Assembly: GCF_000333955.1 (NCBI RefSeq)
Contig: NZ_CAPS01000076.1
Location: 1-64,000, forward strand
Origin: Rhodococcus sp. AW25M09
Lineage (GTDB): Bacteria; Actinomycetota; Actinomycetes; Mycobacteriales; Mycobacteriaceae
Direction: 5' to 3'
DNA: 64,000 nucleotides
Part shown: positions 46,697 through 55,306 of the stretch, piece after piece
Layout of the letters: the number at the start of each line of letters is the position of its first letter
Position numbering within the stretch: the first letter of the stretch is position 1
Program-made: the position numbers and the translations under genes
Notes under the pieces: model-generated
Told to the model about the DNA's origin: nothing
Database searches by the model: none
Seen by the model: the letters and a program-made list of their open reading frames with translations, nothing else

Positions 46697-48012
46697 CCGC
46701 GTCGTCCTCGGCGCTCGCCCCGCCTGCCCCCGGTCGGCCCGCTTCGCTCGCGCCGGGACGGTGCTGATCCTCGTGCCCCCCGTGCTGCCCGGGTACCGCG
46801 CTCGGACGCGGATGTCTGGGGAGACTCGGGCAGGGGACGACCGAGGGGCGTTCTGGCTCCCGTCATTCGACGCCACGAGGTCGGATCGGTCTCGGTGTCG
46901 ACCACCGTGGCCGAGACGCCGGCTTCGTCGGCCATGGCACACACGAGATCCAGTTGGTCGGCGGTAGCCAACGTCACGACCGTGCCGCTGGCACCGGCCC
47001 GCGCGGTGCGGCCCGCCCGATGCAGGTAATCCTTGGAATCCACCGGGGGATCGACGTGCACCACCAGCGTGATGTCGTCGACGTGAACGCCACGGGCAGC
47101 GACATCGGTTGCGATCAGTGCGGGCGAACTGCCGTCACCGAAAGCGGCCAGCGCACGCGTACGGTGTGCCTGAGTCTTGTTGCCGTGCAACGACGCCGCC
47201 GAAACGCCCTGTTTGCGGCACTCGTCGGTGAGTCGATCGACGGCATGGGTCGTACGCAGGAACAACACCGTGCGGCCGTCTCTGTTGGCGAGCGCGGCAG
47301 CTACCTCGGTCTTGTGGGCACGATCGACCCGAAACACGTAGTGCGCTATGTCGGGTTCACTCACCGACTCGGCGAGGGAGTGTTCGGCCGGATCGGTCAG
47401 AAACTTCTCGACGAGGCGGTCGACGTCCTGATCCAGGGTTGCCGAGAACAACAGCCTCTGACCGTCGGCGGGCGTCGCGGCAAGGAGCGATTCGACCTGA
47501 GGCAGAAATCCCATGTCCACCATCCGGTCCGCCTCGTCGATCACGGTCACCTGAACCTGGTCCAACGCGATCGACCGTCGCTCGAGCAGGTCGTTCAGCC
47601 GGCCCGGGGTGGCGACCACGATGTCGATACCACGCTGAATATCGCGCATGTTGCGTTCGAGCGGAACGCCTCCGACGAGACCGACGGTGCGCAGGCCGAA
47701 GGTGGCACCGTGGAGGTCGAGTACCTCATGGATCTGGAGCGCGAGTTCTCGAGTGGGGGCGAGCACGAGGCCGCGCGGTGCACCCGGCTCGCTGCGACGG
47801 CCGGCCAGCCGCACGAGCAGTGGAAGTCCGAACGCGAGGGTCTTCCCCGATCCGGTCGGGGCGCGTCCGAGGACGTCGCGGCCGGCGAGCGCATCGGGTA
47901 CGGCAGCGATCTGGATAGGAAATGGCTCGGACACGCCCGCACGGTCGAGAGAGTGCACGAGAACTACCGGCAGTCCCAGGTCTGCGAATGATGGAGCGGA
48001 TTGACCCGGCAT
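46693..48012 (-). CDS. DEAD-box RNA helicase (RhlE/DbpA-like)
   Basis: 439 aa. Q motif (FADLGLP...PFPIQ), Walker A APTGSGKT, PTRELA, ATPGR, DEAD variant VIDEADRM, SAT, and the second-domain motifs ATDVAARGVHVD and HRAGRTARAG are all present. The C-terminal about 50 residues are Arg/Gly/Ser-rich and basic, as in RNA-binding tails. The upstream region carries a 21-bp tandem repeat. Confidence 0.93.
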
Positions 48013-48050
48013 GGTGGTGACCTTACCGCTGCGTCACTCACACCCCGGAG

Positions 48051-48134
48051 ACTTCTTGTCGGTACGCAGAAACTTCTTGTCGGTACGCAGGAACTATTTG
48101 TCGGTACGCAGAAACTTCTTGTCGGTACCCGAGG
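48051..48134. repeat. Four tandem 21-bp repeats between divergent genes
   Basis: Units ACTTCTTGTCGGTACGCAGAA (with single-base variants) at 48051-48071, 48072-48092, 48093-48113 and a diverging fourth at 48114-48134. They lie between the minus-strand helicase start (48012) and the DUF4262 start (48220). The period equals two DNA turns, so identical faces align. The plus strand also reads through as a heptad-like LLVGTQK repeat, but no credible start or ribosome-binding site supports coding. Confidence 0.85.
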
Positions 48135-48219
48135 CAATACTTCGGATAGAACGCACGTTCGAAGAGCGTTCGAGACCGCAACCGCCGAGGGGGCGGTTGC
48201 ATGCCGAGTTGGGGGAGCT

Positions 48220-48690
48220 ATGTGCAAGATGTGTCAGGGGCTGAGTCTCGATGAGTACATCCGAGAGGTGAGGCGCTCGATCGAAGAATTCGGGTGGGCC
48301 TTGCAGTACGTCGAATCGGAAATCGACAGCGATGGAATTCACCCGGCGTTCTGTTACACCGTGGGTCTGACCGATTTCGGCAGCCCGGAGATCGTGGTGA
48401 CGGGGCGAGGGCCGCACGAGTCCTCGCGGATACTGAATGCGCTCGGCACTTCGGTGGCCTCGGGAATGCTGGAGATCGAGGCTGGAATGGGTTGCTCAGC
48501 AGCAGGATTCGAGTTGTTCACCATCGACGTACCGGATTGCTCCGACATCCTCCATGCCGCGTCGGACGTCTACGGTAAGGGGCGCTTCGGTGCAGTTCAG
48601 ACCGTCTGGAGAGACCTGGAGGGCTCGCTGCCCTGGGAAGGCATCCCCTCGACGGTGGTACAGCCGATCTTCGGTCCGCTGCCATTCTGA
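48220..48690 (+). CDS. DUF4262 domain protein
   Basis: 156 aa. DUF4262 landmarks: GWALQYVESEIDSDGIHPAFCYTVGLTDFGSPEIVVTG. An N-terminal CKMC pair precedes the domain. Start ATG 48220 has GGGGGAG; a longer open frame upstream runs through the 21-bp repeats and is rejected. Function of the family is unknown. It is isolated: a strong hairpin follows and the upstream gene is divergent. Confidence 0.78.
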   Translation: MCKMCQGLSLDEYIREVRRSIEEFGWALQYVESEIDSDGIHPAFCYTVGLTDFGSPEIVVTGRGPHESSRILNALGTSVASGMLEIEAGMGCSAAGFELFTIDVPDCSDILHAASDVYGKGRFGAVQTVWRDLEGSLPWEGIPSTVVQPIFGPLPF

Positions 48691-48706
48691 TCCAACTCGT
48701 CTGCAC

Positions 48707-48747
48707 ACTCCGGTGGCGCTGCACGATCCGCGCAGCGCCACCGGAGT
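48707..48747. terminator. Bidirectional terminator hairpin
   Basis: Perfect 16-bp inverted repeat, ACTCCGGTGGCGCTGC (48707-48722) and GCAGCGCCACCGGAGT (48732-48747), 9-nt loop, between the convergent DUF4262 and gnd genes. Likely terminates both. Confidence 0.8.
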
Positions 48748-48760
48748 AGTGCGAACTACG

Positions 48761-50212
48761 TCAGGCTTCGACCTCGGAACGATCGCCGCCCCACAGAGTG
48801 TGGAACTTTCCTTCCGAGTCGGTTCGCTCGTACGTGTGCGCCCCGAAGAAGTCGCGCTGGCCCTGCGTCAGCGCAGCGGGCAGCCGCTCGGCCCGCAGAG
48901 CGTCGTAGTACGAGAGCGAGGATGCGAACGCCGGAACCGGAATACCCAACGATGCCGCAGTGATCACGACGCGACGCCAGCTGTCGATGGCGTCCTCGAT
49001 TGCATCACGGAAATACGGTGCCAGGATCAAGCTGGGGAGTTCGGCGTCGTCGTCGTAGGCATCCTTGATGCGGTTGAGGAACCGCGCCCGGATGATGCAC
49101 CCACCGCGCCAGATCGTGGCGAGGTCGCCGGGATGCAGGTTCCAGTCGTACTCGGTGCTGCCCGCGGCGATCTGATCGAAACCCTGCGCGTAGGCGACGA
49201 TCTTCGACGCGTACAGGGCTCGGCTGATGTCGTGCGTGAACTGCTCCGCGTCGGCCGGTTTGTCAGCGAGTGTTCCCGAGGCCAGCCCAACGGCCGCCTT
49301 GCGCTGAGCCCGCGACCCCGAGAGGGCCCGCGCGAAGACGGCCTCGGCGATACCGGTGACGGGGACGCCGAGATCGAGGGCTGCCTTGACGGTCCAGCGG
49401 CCGGTGCCTTTTTGCTCTGCAGCGTCGACGATCACGTCCACCAGCGGCTGACCGGTCTTGGCATCGACCTGCCGAAGCACCTCGGCGGTGATCTCGACCA
49501 GGTAGCTCTCCAGATCGCCCTTGTTCCATTCGGTGAACACGTCGGCAACCTGCTCAGGGGTGTAGCCCAGGGCATCGCGGAACAGGTTGTACGCCTCGCC
49601 GATGAGCTGCATGTCGGCGTATTCGATGCCGTTGTGCACCATCTTGACGAAGTGGCCCGAGCCGTCCGGTCCGATGTGAGTGCAGCACGGAGTGCCGTCC
49701 ACATGCGCTGAAATGGATTCCAGCAGTGGGCCGAGTGCCTTGTAGGACTCGGCCGGACCACCGGGCATGATCGACGGGCCGTTGAGTGCGCCCTCCTCGC
49801 CGCCCGAGATGCCCGCACCGACGAAGAGCAGCCCGCGCTCCTTCATGGCCGCCTCACGGCGGATGGTGTCGGTGTAGAGCGCGTTGCCACCGTCGATGAT
49901 GATGTCGCCGTCTTCCATCGCGTCGGCGAGTTCCTCGATGACTGCGTCGGTCGGATCTCCCGCCTTGACCATGATGAGGACCCGGCGCGGCTTCGCGAGT
50001 GCGGCCACGAATTCGTCGATGGTTTCGGTGCGGATGAACGTGCCCTCGGTACCGTGCTCGTCGATCAGCGCATCGGTTTTCGCGATGCTGCGGTTGTGCA
50101 ACGCAACGGTATGACCGTGGTGGGCAAAGTTACGGGCGATGTTGGAGCCCATGACTGCGAGTCCGGTGACTCCGATCTGAGCCAGTTCTGTCTCTTCTGC
50201 TGCTGAAGTCAT
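48761..50212 (-). CDS. gnd: 6-phosphogluconate dehydrogenase, decarboxylating
   Basis: 483-aa pentose-phosphate enzyme making ribulose 5-phosphate, CO2 and NADPH. N-terminal cofactor motif GVTGLAVMGSNIARNFA, IIDGGNALYTDT, VGAGISGGEEGALNGPSIMPGG, KMVHNGIEYADMQLI (catalytic Lys), and C-terminal WNLHPGDLATIWRGGCIIRA. Length is that of the long, dimeric type. Start ATG 50212 fits the family N-terminus. Parallels M. tuberculosis gnd1 (Rv1844c) next to guaB1, though here two helicases and DUF4262 are interposed. Confidence 0.96.
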   Translation of the reverse strand: MTSAAEETELAQIGVTGLAVMGSNIARNFAHHGHTVALHNRSIAKTDALIDEHGTEGTFIRTETIDEFVAALAKPRRVLIMVKAGDPTDAVIEELADAMEDGDIIIDGGNALYTDTIRREAAMKERGLLFVGAGISGGEEGALNGPSIMPGGPAESYKALGPLLESISAHVDGTPCCTHIGPDGSGHFVKMVHNGIEYADMQLIGEAYNLFRDALGYTPEQVADVFTEWNKGDLESYLVEITAEVLRQVDAKTGQPLVDVIVDAAEQKGTGRWTVKAALDLGVPVTGIAEAVFARALSGSRAQRKAAVGLASGTLADKPADAEQFTHDISRALYASKIVAYAQGFDQIAAGSTEYDWNLHPGDLATIWRGGCIIRARFLNRIKDAYDDDAELPSLILAPYFRDAIEDAIDSWRRVVITAASLGIPVPAFASSLSYYDALRAERLPAALTQGQRDFFGAHTYERTDSEGKFHTLWGGDRSEVEA

Positions 50213-50290
50213 ACCAACAGCTTTCCCTGCCGAGCGAACTCGCGCGAGCCAACCCCCCCAGATTCGCTCGAACCCGTCCTGGCACAACGA

Positions 50291-50331
50291 CAACGAGGTG
50301 TCGCATTCGTCGAGAATGCGACACCTCGTTG
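50291..50331 (-). terminator. Terminator-like hairpin after DEAD helicase
   Basis: Perfect 18-bp stem CAACGAGGTGTCGCATTC (50291-50308) / its complement (50314-50331) with a 5-nt GTCGA loop. It lies 48 bp beyond the minus-strand helicase stop and about 80 bp upstream of gnd, so it separates the two transcripts. Confidence 0.75.
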
Positions 50332-50378
50332 CGGTCGAAATGTTCTGGCCGGTTCACGACCTCACAGTGAAGAGCAGA

Positions 50379-52130
50379 TCAGTGGCTGCGAGCCGGACCC
50401 TCGAAACCGTCGTACGAGCGGCGATCGGTGCGGCTGCGGAAGCCCCCCGAGCGATGCTCGTCCTGGCGAGGAGCAGACGCGGGTCGGCGATTGTCGGAAC
50501 CCCGGTTGTCCGAACCGCGACCTTCGTAGCTGCGGCCCTCGGAGCCGCGGTACGAGCTCGAGTCGGAGCGACGGGGGCGGTCACCCTGGTAGCCCTCGCT
50601 GGAGCGGGGGTTGGAGCCCTGGTATCCGCCGCTGCTGCGGGGGTTGGAGCCCTGGTATCCGCCGGTGCGGGGACGATCTCCCTGGTAGCCCTCGCTGCTG
50701 CGGGGGTTCGAACCCTGGTATCCGCCGCTGCTGCGGGGGTTGGAGCCCTGGTATCCGCCGCTGCTGCGCGGGTTGGAACCCTGGTATCCGCCGCTGCTGC
50801 GGGGGTTCGAACCCTGGTATCCACCGGTGCGCGGACGGCTGTTGCGGTCACGAGGTGCAGACTCGGCGCGCAACGGCTCACCGGTCGGCTTCTTCGCGCC
50901 GGTGATGCTGTTGAGCTCGGCCGAACCGGGCGAGACGTTGACGGCGGTGGCCTTGACGCCGGCCATACCGGTCAGACGAAGGACCTGACGGCGCTGGTTG
51001 GGGAGCACGATCGCGACGACGGTGCCCTTTTCGCCTGCGCGTGCAGTGCGCCCTGCACGGTGCAGGTAATCCTTGTGGTCGGCGGGCGGATCGACGTGCA
51101 CGACCAGGTCGATGCCGTCGACGTGGATGCCGCGCGCGGCAACGTCGGTGGCGACGAGAACAGGAGTGCGGCCGTTCTTGAAGCGTTCGAGCACGCGGGT
51201 GCGCTGATTCTGCGCTTTGCCGCCGTGCAGTGACTCCGCCGCGATGCCGAGCGCACGCAGGCGATCGGTGATGCCGTCGCAGCCCAGCTTGGTGCGCGCG
51301 AACATGATGGTGCGACCGCCTTCACGGGCACCGATCTCGGAGAGAACAAGATCTTTCTGACCGCGGTCGACCATGAGGACGTAGTGGTCCATGGTCCGGA
51401 CGCTGGCTTTGCCGTCCTGGGTGGAGTGCTCGACGTGATCGGGCAGGAACTGGCGTACCAGCGACTGCACCTCACGGTCGAGAGTGGCCGAGAACAGCAT
51501 GCGCTGACCGTCTGCCGGAGTGTCGGCGAGGACAGCACGCACCTCGGGCAGGAAGCCCATGTCGGCCATCTGGTCCGCCTCGTCGAGCGCGGTGATCTCG
51601 ATCGAGTCGAGGATGCAGGTGCCCTGACGAAGGTGATCGGCGAGGCGGCCCGGGGTGGCGACGAGGACGTCGACGCCGCGTCGCAGCTGCTCGACCTGCT
51701 TGTTGAACGGAGTACCGCCAACGGCGGGCATGACTCGCAGGCCCTGCGCATTGGCGTAGGGGGCGAGAGACTCGACGACCTGGAACGCGAGCTCGCGAGT
51801 GGGAACCAGCACGAGCGAACGCGGGCGCTTGGCGGCCGGGCGGTCGGTGTGCAGCGACAGACGCTGCAGAATCGGCAGACCGAACGCGAGGGTCTTGCCC
51901 GAACCTGTCTGCGCGCGACCGAGAACGTTCTTGCCGGCAATGGCGTCGGGCAGCGCCTTCTCCTGGATGGGGGAGGGCACGGTGATCGAGTTACGAGCGA
52001 GGGCGGCGACAACGGCCTCGGGAAGTCCGAGATCGGCGAAGGTGAACGCCGGTGCAGCTACAGCCGTGGAATCGGACGTAGTGGAATCAGACGTGGTGGA
52101 AACGGGTGTGTTGGAAACAGCGTGGGTCAC
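50379..52130 (-). CDS. DEAD-box RNA helicase with GYQG-repeat tail
   Basis: 583 aa, GTG start with GGAGAGG upstream. Core (about 25-420): FADLGLP Q-motif, AQTGSGKT, PTRELAFQ, ATPGR, LDEADQM, SAT, ATDVAARGIHVD, HRAGRTARAG. The tail (about 440-583) contains eight 10-11-residue units of the type GGYQGSNPRSS, then Arg/Gly/Ser-rich sequence. Such tails bind RNA and can drive phase separation of cold-shock helicases (inference). The 5' leader to the next upstream gene is about 277 bp, roomy for mRNA-level control. Paralog of the helicase at 46693. Confidence 0.93.
   Translation of the reverse strand: MTHAVSNTPVSTTSDSTTSDSTAVAAPAFTFADLGLPEAVVAALARNSITVPSPIQEKALPDAIAGKNVLGRAQTGSGKTLAFGLPILQRLSLHTDRPAAKRPRSLVLVPTRELAFQVVESLAPYANAQGLRVMPAVGGTPFNKQVEQLRRGVDVLVATPGRLADHLRQGTCILDSIEITALDEADQMADMGFLPEVRAVLADTPADGQRMLFSATLDREVQSLVRQFLPDHVEHSTQDGKASVRTMDHYVLMVDRGQKDLVLSEIGAREGGRTIMFARTKLGCDGITDRLRALGIAAESLHGGKAQNQRTRVLERFKNGRTPVLVATDVAARGIHVDGIDLVVHVDPPADHKDYLHRAGRTARAGEKGTVVAIVLPNQRRQVLRLTGMAGVKATAVNVSPGSAELNSITGAKKPTGEPLRAESAPRDRNSRPRTGGYQGSNPRSSGGYQGSNPRSSGGYQGSNPRSSGGYQGSNPRSSEGYQGDRPRTGGYQGSNPRSSGGYQGSNPRSSEGYQGDRPRRSDSSSYRGSEGRSYEGRGSDNRGSDNRRPASAPRQDEHRSGGFRSRTDRRSYDGFEGPARSH
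50570..50826 (-). repeat. Eight tandem 30-33-bp coding repeats
   Basis: Six units encode GGYQGSNPRSS (one EGYQG variant junction) and two encode EGYQGDRPR(T/R). DNA copies are nearly identical, so the array is prone to length change by slippage or recombination. Confidence 0.85.
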
Positions 52131-52407
52131 GCAGTAAAGCCTCTCCGGATTGCGGGCACGCCAATAAGCCCGAAGCTGAGAGCACCCGACAACCGGGGAA
52201 CACGAAAAACAGCCAGAACACATTGAGACGAGCCAGGGCACTGTCACCTGGCCATCGATATGCAGACGAGAGCTACATAAAGTGGGGCTGTTTGTGCCAT
52301 TTCGATTGCTAGGTCGCGATGGCGACCGAGTTCCACTGTACGGTACCGGCCGCACATTGTTCACCCTGAGTCGGTGTGACCTGTGCGACCCCGACCGTAT
52401 CCAAGGC

Positions 52408-53364
52408 TTATCCGAAGAGTCTGCTCAGTTCCTCGAGCCAGGGCATCGCCACGTAGATCGTCGGAAGAACGAGGATCACCACAGCGGTCCCGTAGGCAAC
52501 TGCGGCGATGCGCACGTCGCGGCCGGGACCGCTCAAGCGTTGTACGCGAATGAGGGTGTGCGGACCGCCTGCCGCCATTGCACCTCTCGGTGCAGTAGAA
52601 CCGGCACAGGTGACCAACGCCCGGGCCAGTGGGGTGGGCCCGGTGACCTTCACCGCTGAATCGTCGGCGAGAAGTTCGACCAACAGCTGCACGCTGCCCA
52701 GGGCCGACTTGCTTCGCACGATTCTCGGAAAAGCCTCGTTCACCGCGGTGAATGCCTCGAGGACCAGGTCGTGGCGGGCACGCAGGTGCGAGCGCTCGTG
52801 GCTGAGGATGGCGGTGACTTCTGCCTCGGAGAGTTTGACGAGCGTTCCCCGGCTCAGCACAACCCTCTGCCGCAGACCGGGAAGGCAGTACGCGATCGGC
52901 TCGGCCGCGTCGAGTACGCGGATGTCTGCGTCTCGAAGACCGCGAAAAGGGTTCTCGCTCGTGTTGTTTCGGTCCAGGAGATCTACCAGCATGCGGTGTC
53001 GTGAGCGCCGACGGCGGGTTCGGACCGCTACCTGAACAAAGGAGAACATCAACTTGGCACCGATTCCGAGCGTGATCGCGAGGACGACCACGTAGAAAAG
53101 CCACAACGGCAGGCCGAGCGCGTCGATCTCGTCGGTGGGTGCAGTGGTGGGGCGGCCGTCCGGTCCGGGAACCAGCAGTAGTCCGCCGATCGCAAGGCCG
53201 GAGCTGAACGCCGAGAGTACGGCTGCGAGTGCAATGGCTTGCCACAGCACGAGGGCGGCGCGGGGGGAGCGGTACGGCCAGCTGGCGCGGGCGAGCACCG
53301 CGGGAACCGGCCCCGCCAAAATCAGTGCGAGTACCGCGAATGCCAGCGCAGTCGTCGAGTTCAT
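52408..53364 (-). CDS. M56-family (BlaR1-like) membrane metallopeptidase
   Basis: 318 aa. Membrane helices at about 4-24, 38-60, 85-110 and near 290-310; zinc motif HERSH in ILSHERSHLRARHD, with the later Glu in LLADDSAV-type position. It has no penicillin-binding sensor domain, unlike BlaR1. It lies 11 bp after the BlaI-like repressor gene. Corresponds to M. tuberculosis Rv1845c. Likely cleaves the partner repressor on an envelope signal (inference). Confidence 0.88.
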   Translation of the reverse strand: MNSTTALAFAVLALILAGPVPAVLARASWPYRSPRAALVLWQAIALAAVLSAFSSGLAIGGLLLVPGPDGRPTTAPTDEIDALGLPLWLFYVVVLAITLGIGAKLMFSFVQVAVRTRRRRSRHRMLVDLLDRNNTSENPFRGLRDADIRVLDAAEPIAYCLPGLRQRVVLSRGTLVKLSEAEVTAILSHERSHLRARHDLVLEAFTAVNEAFPRIVRSKSALGSVQLLVELLADDSAVKVTGPTPLARALVTCAGSTAPRGAMAAGGPHTLIRVQRLSGPGRDVRIAAVAYGTAVVILVLPTIYVAMPWLEELSRLFG

Positions 53365-53375
53365 ATCCTCACTTA

Positions 53376-53804
53376 CTACGGCGAGCGTCGGTCCCTCGAA
53401 CGGCCTTCTTCAGCCGAAGTGGGCTCTGTGCTCGATTGTGCCACTTCCAGAGCGGCTAGTGCCTCACGGAGGGCGGCCGCTTCGTCTGCGCCCACCTGCC
53501 CGACGAAGTGCACGAGCGCTGCCGCCCGCCCGCCCGACGCCGGGGCCTGAGACAAAGCGTCGACCATGAGGCTCGCTACCAACTCGTCGCGTCCGTGCAG
53601 CGGCGCGTAGCGGTGCGCTCGATCATCGCGTTGCTGAACGACCAACTTCTTCTTCGCCAGCCGCTGCAGCACTGTCATCACGGTCGTGTAAGCGAGCTCG
53701 CGATGCGTTGCCAGCGCCTCGTGGACCTGCCGGACGGTCTGGGGATCCGACGACTCCCACAAATGGTCCATCACTGCGCGCTCTAGTTCACCAAGACCAG
53801 CCAT
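53376..53804 (-). CDS. BlaI/MecI/CopY-family transcriptional repressor
   Basis: 142 aa. Winged helix with GLGELERAVMDHLWESSDPQTVRQV, LAYTTVMTVLQRLAKKKLV and RYAPLHGRDELVASLM, then a dimerisation helix. Start ATG 53804 matches the family. Corresponds to M. tuberculosis Rv1846c (BlaI). An operator-like dyad is 36 bp upstream. No beta-lactamase is nearby, so targets lie elsewhere. Confidence 0.92.
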   Translation of the reverse strand: MAGLGELERAVMDHLWESSDPQTVRQVHEALATHRELAYTTVMTVLQRLAKKKLVVQQRDDRAHRYAPLHGRDELVASLMVDALSQAPASGGRAAALVHFVGQVGADEAAALREALAALEVAQSSTEPTSAEEGRSRDRRSP

Positions 53805-53839
53805 TCCACCGAGTCTACGGCTAGTCCGACGCGTATGCG

Positions 53840-53853
53840 TACTACCCGTAGTA
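53840..53853. promoter_or_regulatory. BlaI-type operator dyad
   Basis: TACTAC-CC-GTAGTA (53840-53853), a perfect 6-bp inverted repeat with a 2-bp spacer, upstream of the blaI-like gene and within the divergent region to the esterase gene. The TAC/GTA arms resemble BlaI/MecI family sites. Autoregulation inferred. Confidence 0.6.
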
Positions 53854-54004
53854 GTAACGACTCTTCGGTCGGTGTGGGGTCCGTCATAGTTGTCGTTGCA
53901 TCGAATGGGCGGGTCTCGACTTCGGGAATCTCGGGGCGAATATTGTTCACCCGTGATCGTGTCGCCCCGCGGCCCGACTTTCGAGAAGTGAGTGGAGACA
54001 TCAC

Positions 54005-55306
54005 GTGGATTGGTTCGATTCACTGTCGTTGATCGACGGCCCGGTACCGGTGATCGTGTCCGTTCTCGGCGCTCTCGGTGGCGTTTGGCTGCTCGTGTCG
54101 ACGTCGCGGCGCTACGCCACCCGTGCGTTGCCGATCGCTGCCACGGCGGCGATCGTCGTCACCGCGGTCGGCTACATGGTGGTGGAGAAGGTGTGGAGAC
54201 CGTTTCCGGACCCGATCGCCACCTCGATCTACGTGTGGATAGGAGTGGGGCTGGCCGCCGTGTTCGCAGTGGTTCCTCGGCTGATCGCCGCGCGTGGGGT
54301 GCTGGGCAGGATTGTCTCGGTGCTGGCAGCTCTTCTCGTGGTTGCGGCGTCGGCCTTGCACGTCAACCTGGAGTTCGACGCGTATCCCACCGTGGGAAAT
54401 GCGCTGGGAGTCGAGTCGGCAGCCCGCATTCAGTTCTCGAATGTGCCGGCTGCGGTGGAGCAGACCGTGACCGGTGTGCCTCTGGATTCCGTCTGGACCG
54501 TGCCCGCCGGTGTGCCGGCCGCCGGAAAGATCACTTCTGCGGCCGTTCCCGGCACGAAATCGAACTTTTCCGCCCGAGACGCTCAGATCTACCTACCGCC
54601 CGCGTACTTCGCCGATCCTCGTCCACTGCTACCGGTTCTCGTGCTGCTCGCCGGTCAGCCGGGTGCACCGGAGGACTGGTTCAACGGCGGAAAGCTCGCC
54701 CTGACGATGGACAATTTTGCCCGTGATCATGCCGGTCTTGCGCCGGTGGTGGTCGTCGCCGACGGCACGGGGTCGTCCATTGCAAATCCGCTGTGTGTCG
54801 ATTCGCCGCTGGGCAACGTGGACACGTATCTCTCCCAGGACGTGCCGGCCTGGATCGACAGTGCCCTGCAGGTGGACGAAAATCGTGCCCACTGGGCCAT
54901 CGGCGGATTGTCGTACGGCGGTACGTGTTCGATCCAGATGGCGACCAATCATCCCGACGTCTATCCCACGTTCCTCGACCTGTCCGGTCAACGTGAGCCC
55001 ACCCTCGGCGATCGAGATCGCACGGTGCAACAAGTATTCGGCGGCGATTCTGCAGCGTTCACCGCCATCAATCCTCTCGACCTGTTGAAATCGCGTCAGT
55101 ACCCCGACTCGGCCGGTATTTTCGTCGTGGGCGCGGACGACAAGGATTACAAACCCGGCCAACAAGAGATGTACGACGCGGCCAAGGCCGCCGGAATGGA
55201 TGTGCAGTACGTGGAGGTACCGGGCGGACACAGCTTCGAGGTGTGGTCGGAGGGCCTTCGTCGTGAGCTCCCATGGCTGGCAACGAGAACAGGATTGATT
55301 TCGTGA
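54005..55306 (+). CDS. Membrane-anchored alpha/beta hydrolase (esterase)
   Basis: 433 aa, GTG start. Four N-terminal membrane helices (about 12-32, 42-60, 72-93, 98-118) and an extracytoplasmic esterase domain of the antigen-85/esterase-D type (about 170-433): nucleophile GLSYGG, acid near VGADDKDYKPG, His in PGGHSFEVW. The downstream aminoacyl-lipid synthase begins in its last codons (GTGA). In other Gram-positives a hydrolase next to an aminoacyl-PG synthase removes the amino acid from the lipid, a role that fits here (inference). Confidence 0.85.
   Translation: MDWFDSLSLIDGPVPVIVSVLGALGGVWLLVSTSRRYATRALPIAATAAIVVTAVGYMVVEKVWRPFPDPIATSIYVWIGVGLAAVFAVVPRLIAARGVLGRIVSVLAALLVVAASALHVNLEFDAYPTVGNALGVESAARIQFSNVPAAVEQTVTGVPLDSVWTVPAGVPAAGKITSAAVPGTKSNFSARDAQIYLPPAYFADPRPLLPVLVLLAGQPGAPEDWFNGGKLALTMDNFARDHAGLAPVVVVADGTGSSIANPLCVDSPLGNVDTYLSQDVPAWIDSALQVDENRAHWAIGGLSYGGTCSIQMATNHPDVYPTFLDLSGQREPTLGDRDRTVQQVFGGDSAAFTAINPLDLLKSRQYPDSAGIFVVGADDKDYKPGQQEMYDAAKAAGMDVQYVEVPGGHSFEVWSEGLRRELPWLATRTGLIS

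Noticed and set aside
48051-48134. CRISPR array
   Set aside because: The repeats are contiguous with no spacers and no cas genes are present.
48001-48219. Upstream extension of the DUF4262 protein through the 21-bp repeats (LLVGTQK heptads)
   Set aside because: It starts at a TTG without ribosome-binding site; the ATG at 48220 has a strong GGGGGAG site and begins the conserved domain.
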